Below, one piece after another: positions 26,699 to 35,372 of a stretch of 64,000 bases of DNA (position 1 is the stretch's first letter; every line of letters begins with the position of its first letter). Source of the DNA: Ruminococcaceae bacterium UBA4871 (GTDB lineage Bacteria; Bacillota; Clostridia; Oscillospirales; Acutalibacteraceae); assembly GCA_002399445.1 (NCBI GenBank), contig DHDR01000029.1, forward strand, positions 118,194-182,193. The letters are read 5' to 3'. The notes beneath the pieces are model-generated. The model was given only the letters and a program-made list of their open reading frames with translations, made no database searches and was not told where the DNA came from. A program made the position numbers and the translations under genes.

Positions 26699-28291
26699 AT
26701 GACAAAAGTTTTGAAAAGGCTTGGGGTAGCTGCACTTGCCGTATGCGTGACTGCAAGTGCAGTATTACCCGCTAACGCCGCTGTATCTTTTCAATATCCC
26801 ACATCCGTCACGGGCGTCACTGTTTCCGGCCACCCGCTTACAGACAGCGAGTTAAGCAAAGGTTCCTACTTAATCAATTTGGTAAAAGGACATTCCATTT
26901 TCTTTGATGTTCACAGCACACAACCCGTTAATTTTGTTTCCGGTAACGGTAAATGTGCACAAACAGGTGTCATACAATCCTATAACAGGTCTGCTGATAC
27001 AACCCGATATGAAATTACCGGTACCGGAAGCACGGGACAAACCTGCGGTCTGTATTTGGACAACAACCGCATTTTTCAGGCACAAATCAAAGACATGCCG
27101 GCCAGTCAGCCCTTTATCAGCGACACAACAGAACCGCTTACCAAAAAAGTGGGACAAACTTATACATTTAAAATCACACTGAAAGATCCGCACTCCAACG
27201 CAACATTCGTTGCGGGCAACGGTTCTGTTCTCTCTACATATGCACCGCCCGGCATTACAGGACCTAACGGCAGCAAAATTTATTATTACAGTGTGACAGC
27301 ACTGAAAACCGGAGGCTGCGGCATTTATGTAAGCGTCGACGGTGTCACTTACCATGTCTTTAGCGAAACGGTCGTAACAAACACAAACACCCAGCCGTCC
27401 GCACCTTCTGAGCCCTCTAAACCGTCTCAGCCAAGCAAACCTGTACCAACTACTCATTATACATTTACACCTACAGTCACTTCCTCCTGCAAAACCTATA
27501 AAAAAGGCATTGATGTTTCTGAATGGCAAGGCACAATTGATTGGGACACTGCGAAAAAGGCAGGTGTCGAATTTGCCATGATTCGCGCGGGATATGGGAA
27601 TAACAACATCGATGCTTATTTCAAGCGGAATATCTCTGAATGCAATCGGTTGGGAATTCCCGTTGGTGTTTATTGGTACAGTTACGCATTAAGCGCCAGC
27701 GGCGCAGCACAGGAAGCGCAGGACTGCCTAAATGCCATTAAAAATTATAAAGTGAGTTATCCAGTCTGTTTTGACTTGGAAGGCGGAAGCGTGCGGTATG
27801 CTCAAAAGTGTGGTGTCACAATAAACAAGACACTGGCGACTCAAATGGTCTGCTCTTTCTGCAGTAAAATAGAAGGAAATGGCTATTATGCCATGAATTA
27901 CGGAAATCAAAATGACCTCAGTAATTTGTTTGACAAGAGCCAATTGAGCCGGTATGATGTCTGGTTTGCACAATATCCGTACTGCAATCCGCCGGCCACC
28001 ATCAGCGACACCACATGTGATGCAAAGAATCCGCATATATGGCAGTATGCAGACAATGGAACAGTAAGCGGTATTTCTTCTAACAGTGTTGACATGGATG
28101 TCAGCGCGGATGATTATGCTGCCATCATCCGTAACGCTGGCCTAAACCATTTAACAAGCAGCAGCGGGCTGCGTACCGAAAGCAGTATTCAAAATTGCCA
28201 GCCGCTCCTCCCACCGACAAAGATTCCAAGCGGCAGTGACAAGAGTACACCGAAATCCGGACAAATGGATCAGCCGGGCTTTGAAAACTGA
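26699..28291 (+). CDS. secreted GH25 muramidase with N-terminal beta-domains
   Basis: A 530-residue exported protein: signal peptide MTKVLKRLGVAALAVCVTASAVLPANA, two related beta-rich domains (about 30-130 and 140-230, each with a (F/A)(V)xGNG and CG(L/I)Y(L/V) motif), a Pro/Ser linker, then a GH25 lysozyme domain (about 265-480). The GH25 catalytic Asp is in KGIDVSEWQG, and the pair Asp-Glu lies in CFDLEGG. DMDVSADDY near its end is also typical. It would cleave the MurNAc-GlcNAc bond of peptidoglycan. A Ser/Pro/Lys-rich tail of about 45 residues follows. Whether the repeats bind wall polymer is unknown. Confidence 0.88.
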   Translation: MTKVLKRLGVAALAVCVTASAVLPANAAVSFQYPTSVTGVTVSGHPLTDSELSKGSYLINLVKGHSIFFDVHSTQPVNFVSGNGKCAQTGVIQSYNRSADTTRYEITGTGSTGQTCGLYLDNNRIFQAQIKDMPASQPFISDTTEPLTKKVGQTYTFKITLKDPHSNATFVAGNGSVLSTYAPPGITGPNGSKIYYYSVTALKTGGCGIYVSVDGVTYHVFSETVVTNTNTQPSAPSEPSKPSQPSKPVPTTHYTFTPTVTSSCKTYKKGIDVSEWQGTIDWDTAKKAGVEFAMIRAGYGNNNIDAYFKRNISECNRLGIPVGVYWYSYALSASGAAQEAQDCLNAIKNYKVSYPVCFDLEGGSVRYAQKCGVTINKTLATQMVCSFCSKIEGNGYYAMNYGNQNDLSNLFDKSQLSRYDVWFAQYPYCNPPATISDTTCDAKNPHIWQYADNGTVSGISSNSVDMDVSADDYAAIIRNAGLNHLTSSSGLRTESSIQNCQPLLPPTKIPSGSDKSTPKSGQMDQPGFEN

Positions 28292-28310
28292 TTTGAATCA
28301 GGTACAAATA

Positions 28311-28352
28311 AAAGGAACGGCAGGAGAGTAAGTTCTCTTCTGCCGTTCCTTT
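28311..28352. terminator. rho-independent terminator
   Basis: The stem AAAGGAACGGCAG / CTGCCGTTCCTTT follows the GH25 gene. Confidence 0.75.
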
Positions 28353-28436
28353 ATTCTGCAGTTGTAAACACATACAACCGTAAATTTTAAAATGCTTAAA
28401 GGATTCTATTTCCATGACTTAAGCATTCCGATACCA

Positions 28437-28665
28437 TCATCCTTTAATTCCAGCAGACGCAATTCCCTGAACATAATACTTTTGAAGAGCGATAAACAGA
28501 ATCAGCATGGGAATTGCAGAAATCGTCAGCGATGCCATAATGGGGCCAATGCATTGATAAATCCGGTGTTTGGGTCAGGATTATATAGAACTGTCCAAAG
28601 GATAGCAACAACAACCATGGACGTAACCATAGGGCTAAATATGCAGCGCGGAAAACAGAAACCCC
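28437..28665 (-). pseudogene. fossil of a sugar ABC permease pair (MalF-MalG junction)
   Basis: The minus strand reads FSPMVTSMVVVAILWTVLYNPDPNTGFINA, a MalF-type stretch. In another frame it then reads IMASLTISAIPMLILFIALQKYYVQGIASAGIKG and TGA (28439-28437), the exact C-terminus of a MalG-type permease. A deletion has fused the middle of one permease gene to the end of the next. Nothing else of that operon remains here. Confidence 0.65.
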
Positions 28666-28677
28666 GCATGGTCCTGC

Positions 28678-29367
28678 TTAATCTCCAACTCCAAAGTCAG
28701 TATTCTGATACAGGACTTCAATGGAAGGGTCATGGTCAAGGAATGCATATTCCCTTCTGAACCAATCAACCAGTTCCGGATCCTGCTTGATGGCTGTCGA
28801 ATTATTGGTAAAAACATTGACCGTTCCCAACTGAAAATATTTCTGTAGAGCTTGGATGTCCCGATCGATCATCTTTCTGGTCTGTCCTTGGATACAGACC
28901 ATGATGCAGGGAGAGTCAAAGTAAGCCGCCACTTCCTGCGGCGTATGGAAAAAGGCATGTTTATGCAGCACTCTTTCTCGAAAATCATTATCGAAAGTTT
29001 CCACTCCAATTTTAAAGGTAATAGGAATTCCCATAAAGTTCCGCATTTCCTGCAGCCGGCCGCGGTACATCCAATGGCTCTCCAAAAAGAGCCAATGGAT
29101 TCCTTTTTGCCGAATAACCTGCCGAATCTGAAACAGCGTATCCCGCGGAAGTTCAAAACAGCTCCCTGAGTTAATGACTTCCAGCACACCCGTCCGGCCG
29201 CTGACATGGGATAGGACTTGTGCATTCAGCGCAGTCATTTCCGCTTCGTTGGTGGAATTGTCCAGCGTATAGTCACAAAATGTACACTTTCCCCATGCAC
29301 AGGGAAATCCTTTCAGCAGGACGATTTCTCTGGGGTGTTTTTGAGTAATAAAATTATAGCGCTCCAT
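28678..29367 (-). CDS. queL: radical SAM protein, probable queuine lyase QueL
   Basis: A 229-residue radical SAM enzyme. The cluster-binding cysteines are C23, C28 and C31 (PCAWGKCTFC), a CX4CX2C spacing instead of the usual CX3CX2C. Further core parts include EVINSGSCFELP, FKIGVETFDNDFRERVLHK and PCIMVCIQGQT. It overlaps the S-component gene by 14 bases, in an operon with a nucleoside hydrolase under a preQ1-I riboswitch. This gene trio matches the queuosine salvage set described for Clostridioides difficile, in which QueL converts queuine to preQ1. Assignment rests on family plus context; the reaction is inferred. Confidence 0.75.
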   Translation of the reverse strand: MERYNFITQKHPREIVLLKGFPCAWGKCTFCDYTLDNSTNEAEMTALNAQVLSHVSGRTGVLEVINSGSCFELPRDTLFQIRQVIRQKGIHWLFLESHWMYRGRLQEMRNFMGIPITFKIGVETFDNDFRERVLHKHAFFHTPQEVAAYFDSPCIMVCIQGQTRKMIDRDIQALQKYFQLGTVNVFTNNSTAIKQDPELVDWFRREYAFLDHDPSIEVLYQNTDFGVGD

Positions 29368-29929
29368 TCGGTTTCTTCCCTTTCAACAAAGCTGTAAACC
29401 GGCTGCCCAAATGCGATTGAACGGTACGCGCAATCACAACAGAAACCAGCCGGTCCGCATAATCCGTCAGCATCTGAACCACAAAAACGCTCACTACCAT
29501 ATTAAGTCCGATATGGTGCAAAACCTGCACCAGCATAGAAGAACCCGAAGAAGTAACGCCGCCAAACAAATAAGCCGCAATGCAGGAACTGATAATTGTC
29601 CCCGGTACCGCTAAAAAGAGCACACCAAAAGGCAGTCTCCATTTTTGAAACCATTTCGTGCGGAACAGCAGGCCGGCAATCAGGCCCGTTATCATGCCGT
29701 CCGGCATAAAATAAAGCGCGTAAACATCCGAAGTAATCCCACTGAAAACACTGCTCAGGCAAGCGGTTATCATTCCATAGACCGGACCTAACACAGCGGC
29801 ATTCAGAATGGTTCCGACGCTGTCCAAATAGATGGGGAGCCGTAAAATCAGAGCTAAATACGCCCCCACAATGTTGATAGCCACACAGAATGCCGTAACC
29901 GTAATTTTCACCGTTCCAGCCCGTTTCAA
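29354..29929 (-). CDS. ECF transporter S component, probable queuosine/queuine specific (QueT-like)
   Basis: A 191-residue integral membrane protein with about six hydrophobic helices (VKITVTAFCVAINIVGAYLALIL ... VSVFVVQMLTDYADRLVSVVIARTV). The family pattern GTILNAAVLGPVYGMITACLSSVFSGI is typical of ECF S components that bind a small vitamin-like ligand and dock on a shared EcfAAT module. The ATPases and EcfT are not encoded here. Start ATG 29929 overlaps the stop of the hydrolase gene (ATGA), so coupling is tight. Ligand inferred from the riboswitch and from the flanking QueK/QueL-like genes. Confidence 0.75.
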   Translation of the reverse strand: MKRAGTVKITVTAFCVAINIVGAYLALILRLPIYLDSVGTILNAAVLGPVYGMITACLSSVFSGITSDVYALYFMPDGMITGLIAGLLFRTKWFQKWRLPFGVLFLAVPGTIISSCIAAYLFGGVTSSGSSMLVQVLHHIGLNMVVSVFVVQMLTDYADRLVSVVIARTVQSHLGSRFTALLKGKKPNGAL

Positions 29930-30915
29930 GATTCTCTGCCTCCCACCATAATTTGGGGCAAAACCTTTTGAATTTGGTCAGGTTCTTTCCCACATATCCG
30001 CGACAAGAACATTGTCATAAAGGCAATCGGGTCCGTCTGCGTCAGGACATGGCTGTTTGGTTTTCTGTTCCAGAAATTTTTAGCATCCACAACCGACTGT
30101 CCTTTACAAAGACCTGCTGTCTCAATCGCTGTATAGGCATCAAATCCATGGCAAAAATCAGGGTTTACCATATAAGCCACTGCCAAAGGATCATTGATAA
30201 CACAGCCGATGATTCCCTCCTGTTTCCAGTGGAAGTCGAAATAGAAACGAGTGATTTTGCGGACAAATTCTGCTACCTGTGGATTTAAAATATGCATATA
30301 TTCCAGTATATTCGGCGTCAGCACAATCTGCCGGGTAACGTCAAGGCCTATCATATGAATGGGGCTTCCTAAATTTTGAAATACCTCATTGGCGGCGTCG
30401 GGATCGCACCAGTAATTGTATTCTGCCACTGGGGAGCAGTTCCCATAGCTTTTGTAATTTCCACCCATGGAAACCAGCCGGTTCAAATTCTGAAATGCAC
30501 TTTTGTCCTTTCGAAGCGCCCATGCAAGGTTTGTCAGCGGCCCAATCGCAACAATGGTCAGGTCCGGTGTCGTGCGCAAAGTATGCAGGATAAAATCAAC
30601 AGCGCCTGTGTGCCATGCGGTCTCTTGAACCGCTGGAATCCTACTCTCACCCAATCCGTCTTCTCCATGGGTGTCCTGTGCACTGACATAGTCGCATACC
30701 AAAGGCGTTTCCGCGCCGCAATACACGGGAATATCCAGCCGACCCATAAAGCGGAGTACACGGAGGGCATTGTCTGCCCCCAAGTTGGCCGGAACATTCC
30801 CGCTGACCGTTGTAATCCCCAGTACTTCCAGTTCAGGTGATGACAGGACCAGCATCAGTGCAAGAGCATCATCAATCCCGGGGTCGCAGTCCAAAATAAT
30901 TTTCTTTTTCTCCAA
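29926..30915 (-). CDS. queK: inosine-uridine-type nucleoside hydrolase, probable queuosine hydrolase QueK
   Basis: A 329-residue IunH-family enzyme. The N-terminal Ca2+ site is DCDPGIDDALAL (residues about 8-19), with TTVSGN next, SMGGNYKSYGN... AEYNYWCDPDAA in the middle and a late active-site segment VINDPLAVAYM. TTG 30915 is chosen for AAGGAG upstream and the family-standard start EKKKIILDCDPG; a longer frame to 30960 lacks such a signal. First gene of the operon behind a preQ1-I riboswitch. In this setting it most likely splits queuosine (or its 5'-phosphate) to queuine and ribose. A generic purine/pyrimidine hydrolase is the alternative. Confidence 0.8.
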   Translation of the reverse strand: MEKKKIILDCDPGIDDALALMLVLSSPELEVLGITTVSGNVPANLGADNALRVLRFMGRLDIPVYCGAETPLVCDYVSAQDTHGEDGLGESRIPAVQETAWHTGAVDFILHTLRTTPDLTIVAIGPLTNLAWALRKDKSAFQNLNRLVSMGGNYKSYGNCSPVAEYNYWCDPDAANEVFQNLGSPIHMIGLDVTRQIVLTPNILEYMHILNPQVAEFVRKITRFYFDFHWKQEGIIGCVINDPLAVAYMVNPDFCHGFDAYTAIETAGLCKGQSVVDAKNFWNRKPNSHVLTQTDPIAFMTMFLSRICGKEPDQIQKVLPQIMVGGRES

Positions 30916-31011
30916 AGTCTGCTCTCCTTTTTGACAGGAGTCTTCCGGCTGTCCGGCCAACTCAGTATAGACTCTGGAAACGCGTGTGGCTTTTTTAATA
31001 GCGGCATTTCA

Positions 31012-31044
31012 CAAAAAAGCCATGTTCTTAAAAAAGAACATGGC
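31012..31044 (-). terminator. riboswitch-controlled terminator of the que operon
   Basis: The stem GCCATGTTCTT / AAGAACATGGC is followed on the minus strand by TTTTTT. It lies 25 bases after the preQ1 aptamer and about 95 bases before the first gene, the arrangement expected for transcription attenuation. Confidence 0.75.
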
Positions 31045-31069
31045 AAAGAAAGCTGCTTGCGCATATCAT

Positions 31070-31108
31070 TCCTTAGTCTTTTTATACTGGGAGGTTCTCG
31101 AACCAGTC
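31070..31108 (-). ncRNA. preQ1-I riboswitch aptamer
   Basis: On the minus strand a short stem (ACTGG / CCCAGT) encloses a TTCGAGAACCT loop and is followed by the A-rich tail TATAAAAAGACTAAGGA. That tail is almost the same as in the Bacillus queC aptamer (UAUAAAAAACUAAGGA). The tail folds back into the P1 minor groove and the loop C pairs the ligand. A promoter lies 38 bases upstream and a terminator 25 bases downstream. The controlled genes are the queuosine-salvage trio. Confidence 0.82.
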
Positions 31109-31145
31109 CAGGGAAAATCCCCTGTTTTTCTGTATCAACGGTTTT

Positions 31146-31174
31146 ATTATACGCAGAAAAAGTCGACAATGCAA
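31146..31174 (-). promoter_or_regulatory. promoter of the que salvage operon
   Basis: TTGCAT, an exactly 17-base spacer and a perfect TATAAT lie on the minus strand just upstream of the riboswitch. Confidence 0.75.
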
Positions 31175-31245
31175 GCCGCACAATCGGTACGGCGGTGCCT
31201 AAAATAAAAGTCAGTCAAAACTTCTGAAAGATTTCTTCTTGGCAT

Positions 31246-32451
31246 TCATCTGTTTGATTCGCAGATATGATAACCCGCAGCTGTAATCGCGGAACGGATC
31301 TGATTCACATGTTCCCAGTTGCGTGTTTCCATGCGGATACGCAAGTAGCAGCCGGATACATCCGCATCCCCATCTGCACGATCATGAAATACACTGACTA
31401 CATTTCCACCAAGGTCCGCAATAATAGCGGAAATTTCCTTTAATTCACCCGGGCGGTCCATCAGACTGATCGTCAATTCTGTGTTGCGTCCGGCCTTCAG
31501 CAAACCACGGCTGATGACTTTACTGAGGATAGTCACGTCAATATTGCCGCCGGAAAGCACGCAGGCAACTTTTCTGCCTTTCAGGTCCAGTTTTCCAGAC
31601 ATTGCAGCGGCAACAGAGACTGCGCCGGCGCCCTCAGTAATCAGTTTATGCTGCTCAATGAGTGCCAGCACCGCCGCAGCCGTCTCATCTTCTGTAACAG
31701 TGACAACTTTATCGACATATTTTTTACAGATCCGATAGGTCAAATCACCGGGGCATTTAACGGCAATACCATCTGCAAATGTATGTACCTGTTCCAGTTC
31801 TTCCGGTTTGCCATCTTTCAAAGACTGCACCATGCTCGGCGCACCCGCCGCCTGCACACCGTAAACTTTACAGTTTGGGTTTAAAGATTTGATTGTAAAT
31901 GCAATTCCGGAAAGAAGTCCGCCGCCGCCGACCGGAACAATCACTGCATCCATATCCGGCAGCTGCTCCAACAGTTCCAGCCCAATCGTTCCCTGCCCAG
32001 CAATTACGTCCGGGTCATCAAAAGGATGAATCAGGATACGGCCGCTTTCCTTCTGCAGTTCCACCGCTTTATTGTGAGCATCATCGTAAACTCCCGGGAC
32101 CAAGCAGACTTTCGCACCATAACTTTTGGTTGCTTCCACTTTGCTGATGGGTGCCGTAGCCGGAATACAGATAACCGCATCAATTCCATTGCGCGCAGCC
32201 GCCAGTGCAACGCCCTGCGCATGGTTTCCGGCAGAACAGGCAACCACACCTTTTCTCTTTTCTTCATCTGTCAGCTGGCTAATCTTATAATAAGCGCCGC
32301 GCACTTTGAAGGAGCCGGTAACCTGCAGATTCTCTGTTTTGAGGTAAATCTTACAATCGTCAGAAAGTTTTGGAGCTGGGATTAAATCGGTCCTGCGTGC
32401 AACGTCTTTTAAGACAAAAGCCGCATGATAAACTTTATCAAGTGTCAGCAT
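31246..32451 (-). CDS. ilvA: threonine ammonia-lyase (threonine deaminase) with ACT domain
   Basis: A 401-residue PLP enzyme making 2-oxobutanoate for isoleucine synthesis. The PLP lysine is in TGSFKVRGAYYK (about residue 53), and the phosphate-binding glycine loop is VPVGGGGLLSG. A C-terminal ACT domain (about 325-400; TELTISLMDRPGELKEISAIIADLGG) suggests allosteric control. Length and single ACT domain match the short clostridial IlvA/TdcB form. ATG 32451 is preferred to 32472, with GAGGG upstream. Third gene behind the T-box, after ilvB and ilvN (57-base gap). Confidence 0.93.
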   Translation of the reverse strand: MLTLDKVYHAAFVLKDVARRTDLIPAPKLSDDCKIYLKTENLQVTGSFKVRGAYYKISQLTDEEKRKGVVACSAGNHAQGVALAAARNGIDAVICIPATAPISKVEATKSYGAKVCLVPGVYDDAHNKAVELQKESGRILIHPFDDPDVIAGQGTIGLELLEQLPDMDAVIVPVGGGGLLSGIAFTIKSLNPNCKVYGVQAAGAPSMVQSLKDGKPEELEQVHTFADGIAVKCPGDLTYRICKKYVDKVVTVTEDETAAAVLALIEQHKLITEGAGAVSVAAAMSGKLDLKGRKVACVLSGGNIDVTILSKVISRGLLKAGRNTELTISLMDRPGELKEISAIIADLGGNVVSVFHDRADGDADVSGCYLRIRMETRNWEHVNQIRSAITAAGYHICESNR

Positions 32452-32508
32452 GGTCGTACAACCCTCTTTCAAATTTTACGGTATCAGTATAAAGACAAAA
32501 TCAATTGA

Positions 32509-33000
32509 CTATTTTTCCATTGCCATGGCGCCAGTGCGGAGAATCTGCAGCACCCCATACGGATTGGCAAGTTCAATAAAAGAGTTAATGGCTGCCGCAT
32601 CACCGGTCAATTCCAAAATCATCGAGTCCGGTTCCACGTCCAAAATTTTGGCATGAAATACGTTAGCAATTTCCACCAGCTTTTCGCTGGTCTGGGGCGT
32701 GCGGCTCACTTTTAGCAGCAGATGCTCACGAATAACCGCTTTATCCGGCTGAAGGACAGTCACTTTTTCCACGTCCACCAGCTTGCTCACCTGCTTATCG
32801 ACCTGCCGGATAATACGGTCATCACCGGAAACAACGATGAGAATACGGGAATAATCGGTATCTTCCGTTTGGCAGGCTACAATGGAAAGGATATTATAGC
32901 ACCTGCGGCTGAACAGTCCGGAAATACGCAGCAGTACACCGGGATTGTTTCTTGCTAAAATAGACAATACATATTCTTTTTCGTTTTGTTCTTCACCCAT
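32509..33000 (-). CDS. ilvN: acetolactate synthase regulatory small subunit
   Basis: A 163-residue regulatory subunit. An N-terminal ACT domain (EYVLSILARNNPGVLLRISGLFSRRCYNI) binds branched-chain amino acids for feedback control. The C-terminal IlvN domain contains KVSRTPQTSEKLVEIANVFHAKILDVEPDSMILELTGDAAAINSFIEL. ATG 33000 has AAAAGGAGAG at a fair distance; the longer frame from 33030 overlaps the ilvB end. It forms the holoenzyme with IlvB (33027-34691). Confidence 0.95.
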   Translation of the reverse strand: MGEEQNEKEYVLSILARNNPGVLLRISGLFSRRCYNILSIVACQTEDTDYSRILIVVSGDDRIIRQVDKQVSKLVDVEKVTVLQPDKAVIREHLLLKVSRTPQTSEKLVEIANVFHAKILDVEPDSMILELTGDAAAINSFIELANPYGVLQILRTGAMAMEK

Positions 33001-33026
33001 AGCGGTTTCTCTCCTTTTCTGAAAAA

Positions 33027-34691
33027 TCACATTTTCAGCATGGGATCTTCCACACTTGACCCAGACGGAACCATTGGCAGTACATTTACATCTTTATCCA
33101 CCCAGCAGTCCACAAGCACCGGCTCCCGCAAAGCCAGTGCCTTTTGAAGCACCGGTTCTATTTCTTCCTTTGCCCGAATCCGGTAAGCCTTCACGCCAAA
33201 TGCTTCTGCCAGCTTGCAGAAATCCGTGTTGGTGTCCAGCGTTGTCTGGGAAAACCGGCTCCCGTAAAAGAGCTTCTGCCACTGACGCACCATACCCAGC
33301 ACAGAATTATTAAACAGCAGCTCCACCACAGGCAGATGATAATTTGCCAAAGTGGACAGCTCATTGCAGTTCATATGCAAACCGCCGTCACCGGCAACAT
33401 TGATGACATACTTTTCCGGGTTCGCAGCCTGCGCACCGATTGCTGCACCAAGGCCATACCCCATTGTGCCAAGCCCGCCGGAGGTCAAGAACTGCCGCGG
33501 GCGGCGGAACTGGTAAAACTGCGCCGTCCACATTTGATGCTGCCCAACTTCCGTTGTGAGGATGGCATTGGAATCTGTCAAACGGTCCAACGTTTCCAGC
33601 AAATCCTTGGGCAGCACGCCTGCTTTTGCGGTTTGTGTCAGCGGATACTGTTTCTTCCACGAATGAATCTGCTCCATCCACTGAGGATGAGACTGCTGCG
33701 GCAGTTGAGGAAGTAAAATACTGATCACCTGACGAGCATCTCCCTCCAGCCGAAGGTCCACATCAATATTTTTGTTGAATTCAGCCGCATCAATATCAAT
33801 CTGCAGGATAGGACAGTTCCGGGCAAACAGTCCGGCGTTACAAAGCACTCGGTCGGAAAAACGCGTGCCAACGGCTACAAACAAATCACAATTTTTAATC
33901 GCCTCCGCGCTGGTTTTGGTCCCATGCATGCCGAGCATTCCCATATACCGCGAATTATGCGCATCAAATGCTCCCTGTGCCATCAAGGATGCACTAACCG
34001 GTGCATCCAGCTTCTCAGCGAAAGCTGCAGCCTCCCGGGCTGCACCGGAGGCGGTAACGCCGCCTCCAAGATAAAGGAACGGCTTCCGACTGTTTTTCAG
34101 CATTTCCACGGCATGCTGCAAATCCGTTTCTGCCGGATGCGGAACCGGAAAAAACGGGAGCGGTTCCTGTTTATAATATTCATATTTTTTTGCAGTCACG
34201 TCTTTCGGAATGTCCACCAGCACCGGGCCCGGTCTTCCCGACTGTGCAATTTGAAACGCCTGCCGTAAGGTATCCGCCAGATCCTCTATATTTTTTACAA
34301 GAAAATTATGCTTTGTGATTGGCATGGTAATGCCGGTAATATCGACTTCCTGAAAAGAGTCAAGCCCAAGCAAATCGACCGTTACATTTCCGGTGATTGC
34401 TACAACCGGAACACTGTCCATATAGGCTGTGGCAATCCCGGTGACTAGGTTTGTGGCACCAGGACCAGATGTGGCAATGCACACCCCGGCCTTACCGGTT
34501 GAACGGGCATAACCGTCTGCCGCATGTGCGGCACCCTGTTCATGTGCAGTTCGAATATGATGAATACGGTTCCGGTATTCATACAGCGCATCATAAATGT
34601 TGAGCACAGCCCCGCCTGGATAACCAAATACAGTATCCACATTCTGCTCCAAAAGGCATTCCATAATGATCTGTGCACCAGTCAACAACAT
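33027..34691 (-). CDS. ilvB: acetolactate synthase catalytic large subunit
   Basis: A 554-residue ThDP enzyme condensing pyruvate with pyruvate or 2-oxobutanoate. ThDP-activating Glu is in VFGYPGGAVLNIYDALY...RTAHEQGAAHAADGYAR. The FAD/middle domain includes FLYLGGGVTASGA. The ThDP/Mg motif is GDGGLHMNCNELSTLANYHLPVVELLFNN. ATG 34691 follows GGAGG; the in-frame extension upstream lies within the T-box leader and is not coding. First gene of ilvB-ilvN-ilvA. Confidence 0.95.
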   Translation of the reverse strand: MLLTGAQIIMECLLEQNVDTVFGYPGGAVLNIYDALYEYRNRIHHIRTAHEQGAAHAADGYARSTGKAGVCIATSGPGATNLVTGIATAYMDSVPVVAITGNVTVDLLGLDSFQEVDITGITMPITKHNFLVKNIEDLADTLRQAFQIAQSGRPGPVLVDIPKDVTAKKYEYYKQEPLPFFPVPHPAETDLQHAVEMLKNSRKPFLYLGGGVTASGAAREAAAFAEKLDAPVSASLMAQGAFDAHNSRYMGMLGMHGTKTSAEAIKNCDLFVAVGTRFSDRVLCNAGLFARNCPILQIDIDAAEFNKNIDVDLRLEGDARQVISILLPQLPQQSHPQWMEQIHSWKKQYPLTQTAKAGVLPKDLLETLDRLTDSNAILTTEVGQHQMWTAQFYQFRRPRQFLTSGGLGTMGYGLGAAIGAQAANPEKYVINVAGDGGLHMNCNELSTLANYHLPVVELLFNNSVLGMVRQWQKLFYGSRFSQTTLDTNTDFCKLAEAFGVKAYRIRAKEEIEPVLQKALALREPVLVDCWVDKDVNVLPMVPSGSSVEDPMLKM

Positions 34692-34745
34692 CTTCAGTCC
34701 TCCATTCTTACAAACAAGCATCCATACAAAGCCCAGCCAAATAAA

Positions 34746-35025
34746 AAAACTCCCGCCTCCAGACCAAACGTCCAGAGGCGGGAGTCTAACCTTCCGCGGT
34801 ACCACTCTGTTTCACCGCAAATGCGGCCTCATGCACATCCAACAATGTGCTTTCCTATAACGGGGAAAACCGGGCGCGCTTACTTGCCTGTCTGCTTTGG
34901 GCCGCCTGCTCCAGGGGGATGGTGTGGCATCTGCCTCCATCGCCTCGCACCAACCGACGACTCTCTGAGGAGACTGCTATGCCGACTGTCCCTTTCACTG
35001 CATTTGAAGAAATCTCTCTTTTCAA
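34746..35025 (-). ncRNA. T-box leader of the ilvBNA operon
   Basis: The minus-strand leader contains the conserved T-box antiterminator sequence AGAGTGGTACCGCGG (34808-34794). A strong terminator follows immediately (GACTCCCGCCTC / GAGGCGGGAGTTTTTTT, 34788-34746). Upstream is a stem I region with GAGAGTCGTCGGTTGGTGCGAG and the candidate specifier stretch CACCATCCCCCTGGAGC, in which ATC (Ile) fits the genes served. Uncharged tRNA would stabilise the antiterminator through the TGG bases of the T-box. The specifier assignment is by eye and should be modelled. Confidence 0.9.
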
Positions 35026-35027
35026 TC

Positions 35028-35056
35028 ATTCTACTTGATAGAGCTGCAAATGTCAA
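35028..35056 (-). promoter_or_regulatory. promoter of the ilv T-box operon
   Basis: TTGACA and TAGAAT are separated by exactly 17 bases on the minus strand, just upstream of the T-box leader. Confidence 0.75.
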
Positions 35057-35235
35057 ATACTTTCTACAACTTTTTATTTTTTCTCCGTTTTAGAATTATA
35101 TTAGGATGACAGCTTATAATTTTTTCCTGCCATTGGCCCTGCTATTCCCACTGCTATTCCTTCCGAAAGCTGCCTCTTTTATAAGCAGATGGTTAATCCT
35201 CCGCAGGAAATCTTGCAAAAGGCAGGTTCAGCGGA

Positions 35236-35264
35236 TTGACAGGGTAGGAAAGAACGTGTACACT
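35236..35264 (+). promoter_or_regulatory. promoter upstream of cobK
   Basis: TTGACA-N17-TACACT on the plus strand is followed by a leader of about 100 bases. No cobalamin riboswitch signature was found in that leader. Confidence 0.5.
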
Positions 35265-35372
35265 ATACAAATATAGTTTCTCCATATCCGACAGTATTAA
35301 GCGTTACCATACCGGCGGAAAGTGAAAATTCTTCGGCGGCAGCAGTAGTTTTGCCAGGGGGATGTGTATACA

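Noticed and set aside
26870..27529. 219-codon minus-strand frame inside the secreted GH25 gene
   Set aside because: It is antisense to a clearly coding gene with signal peptide and GH25 motifs; the antisense product is Cys-rich and resembles nothing.
33144..33716. 190-codon plus-strand frame across ilvB
   Set aside because: Antisense shadow of a conserved ThDP enzyme gene.
35101..35372. Cobalamin riboswitch before cobK
   Set aside because: The B12-box-like core sequence is not present in the leader; only a promoter could be supported.
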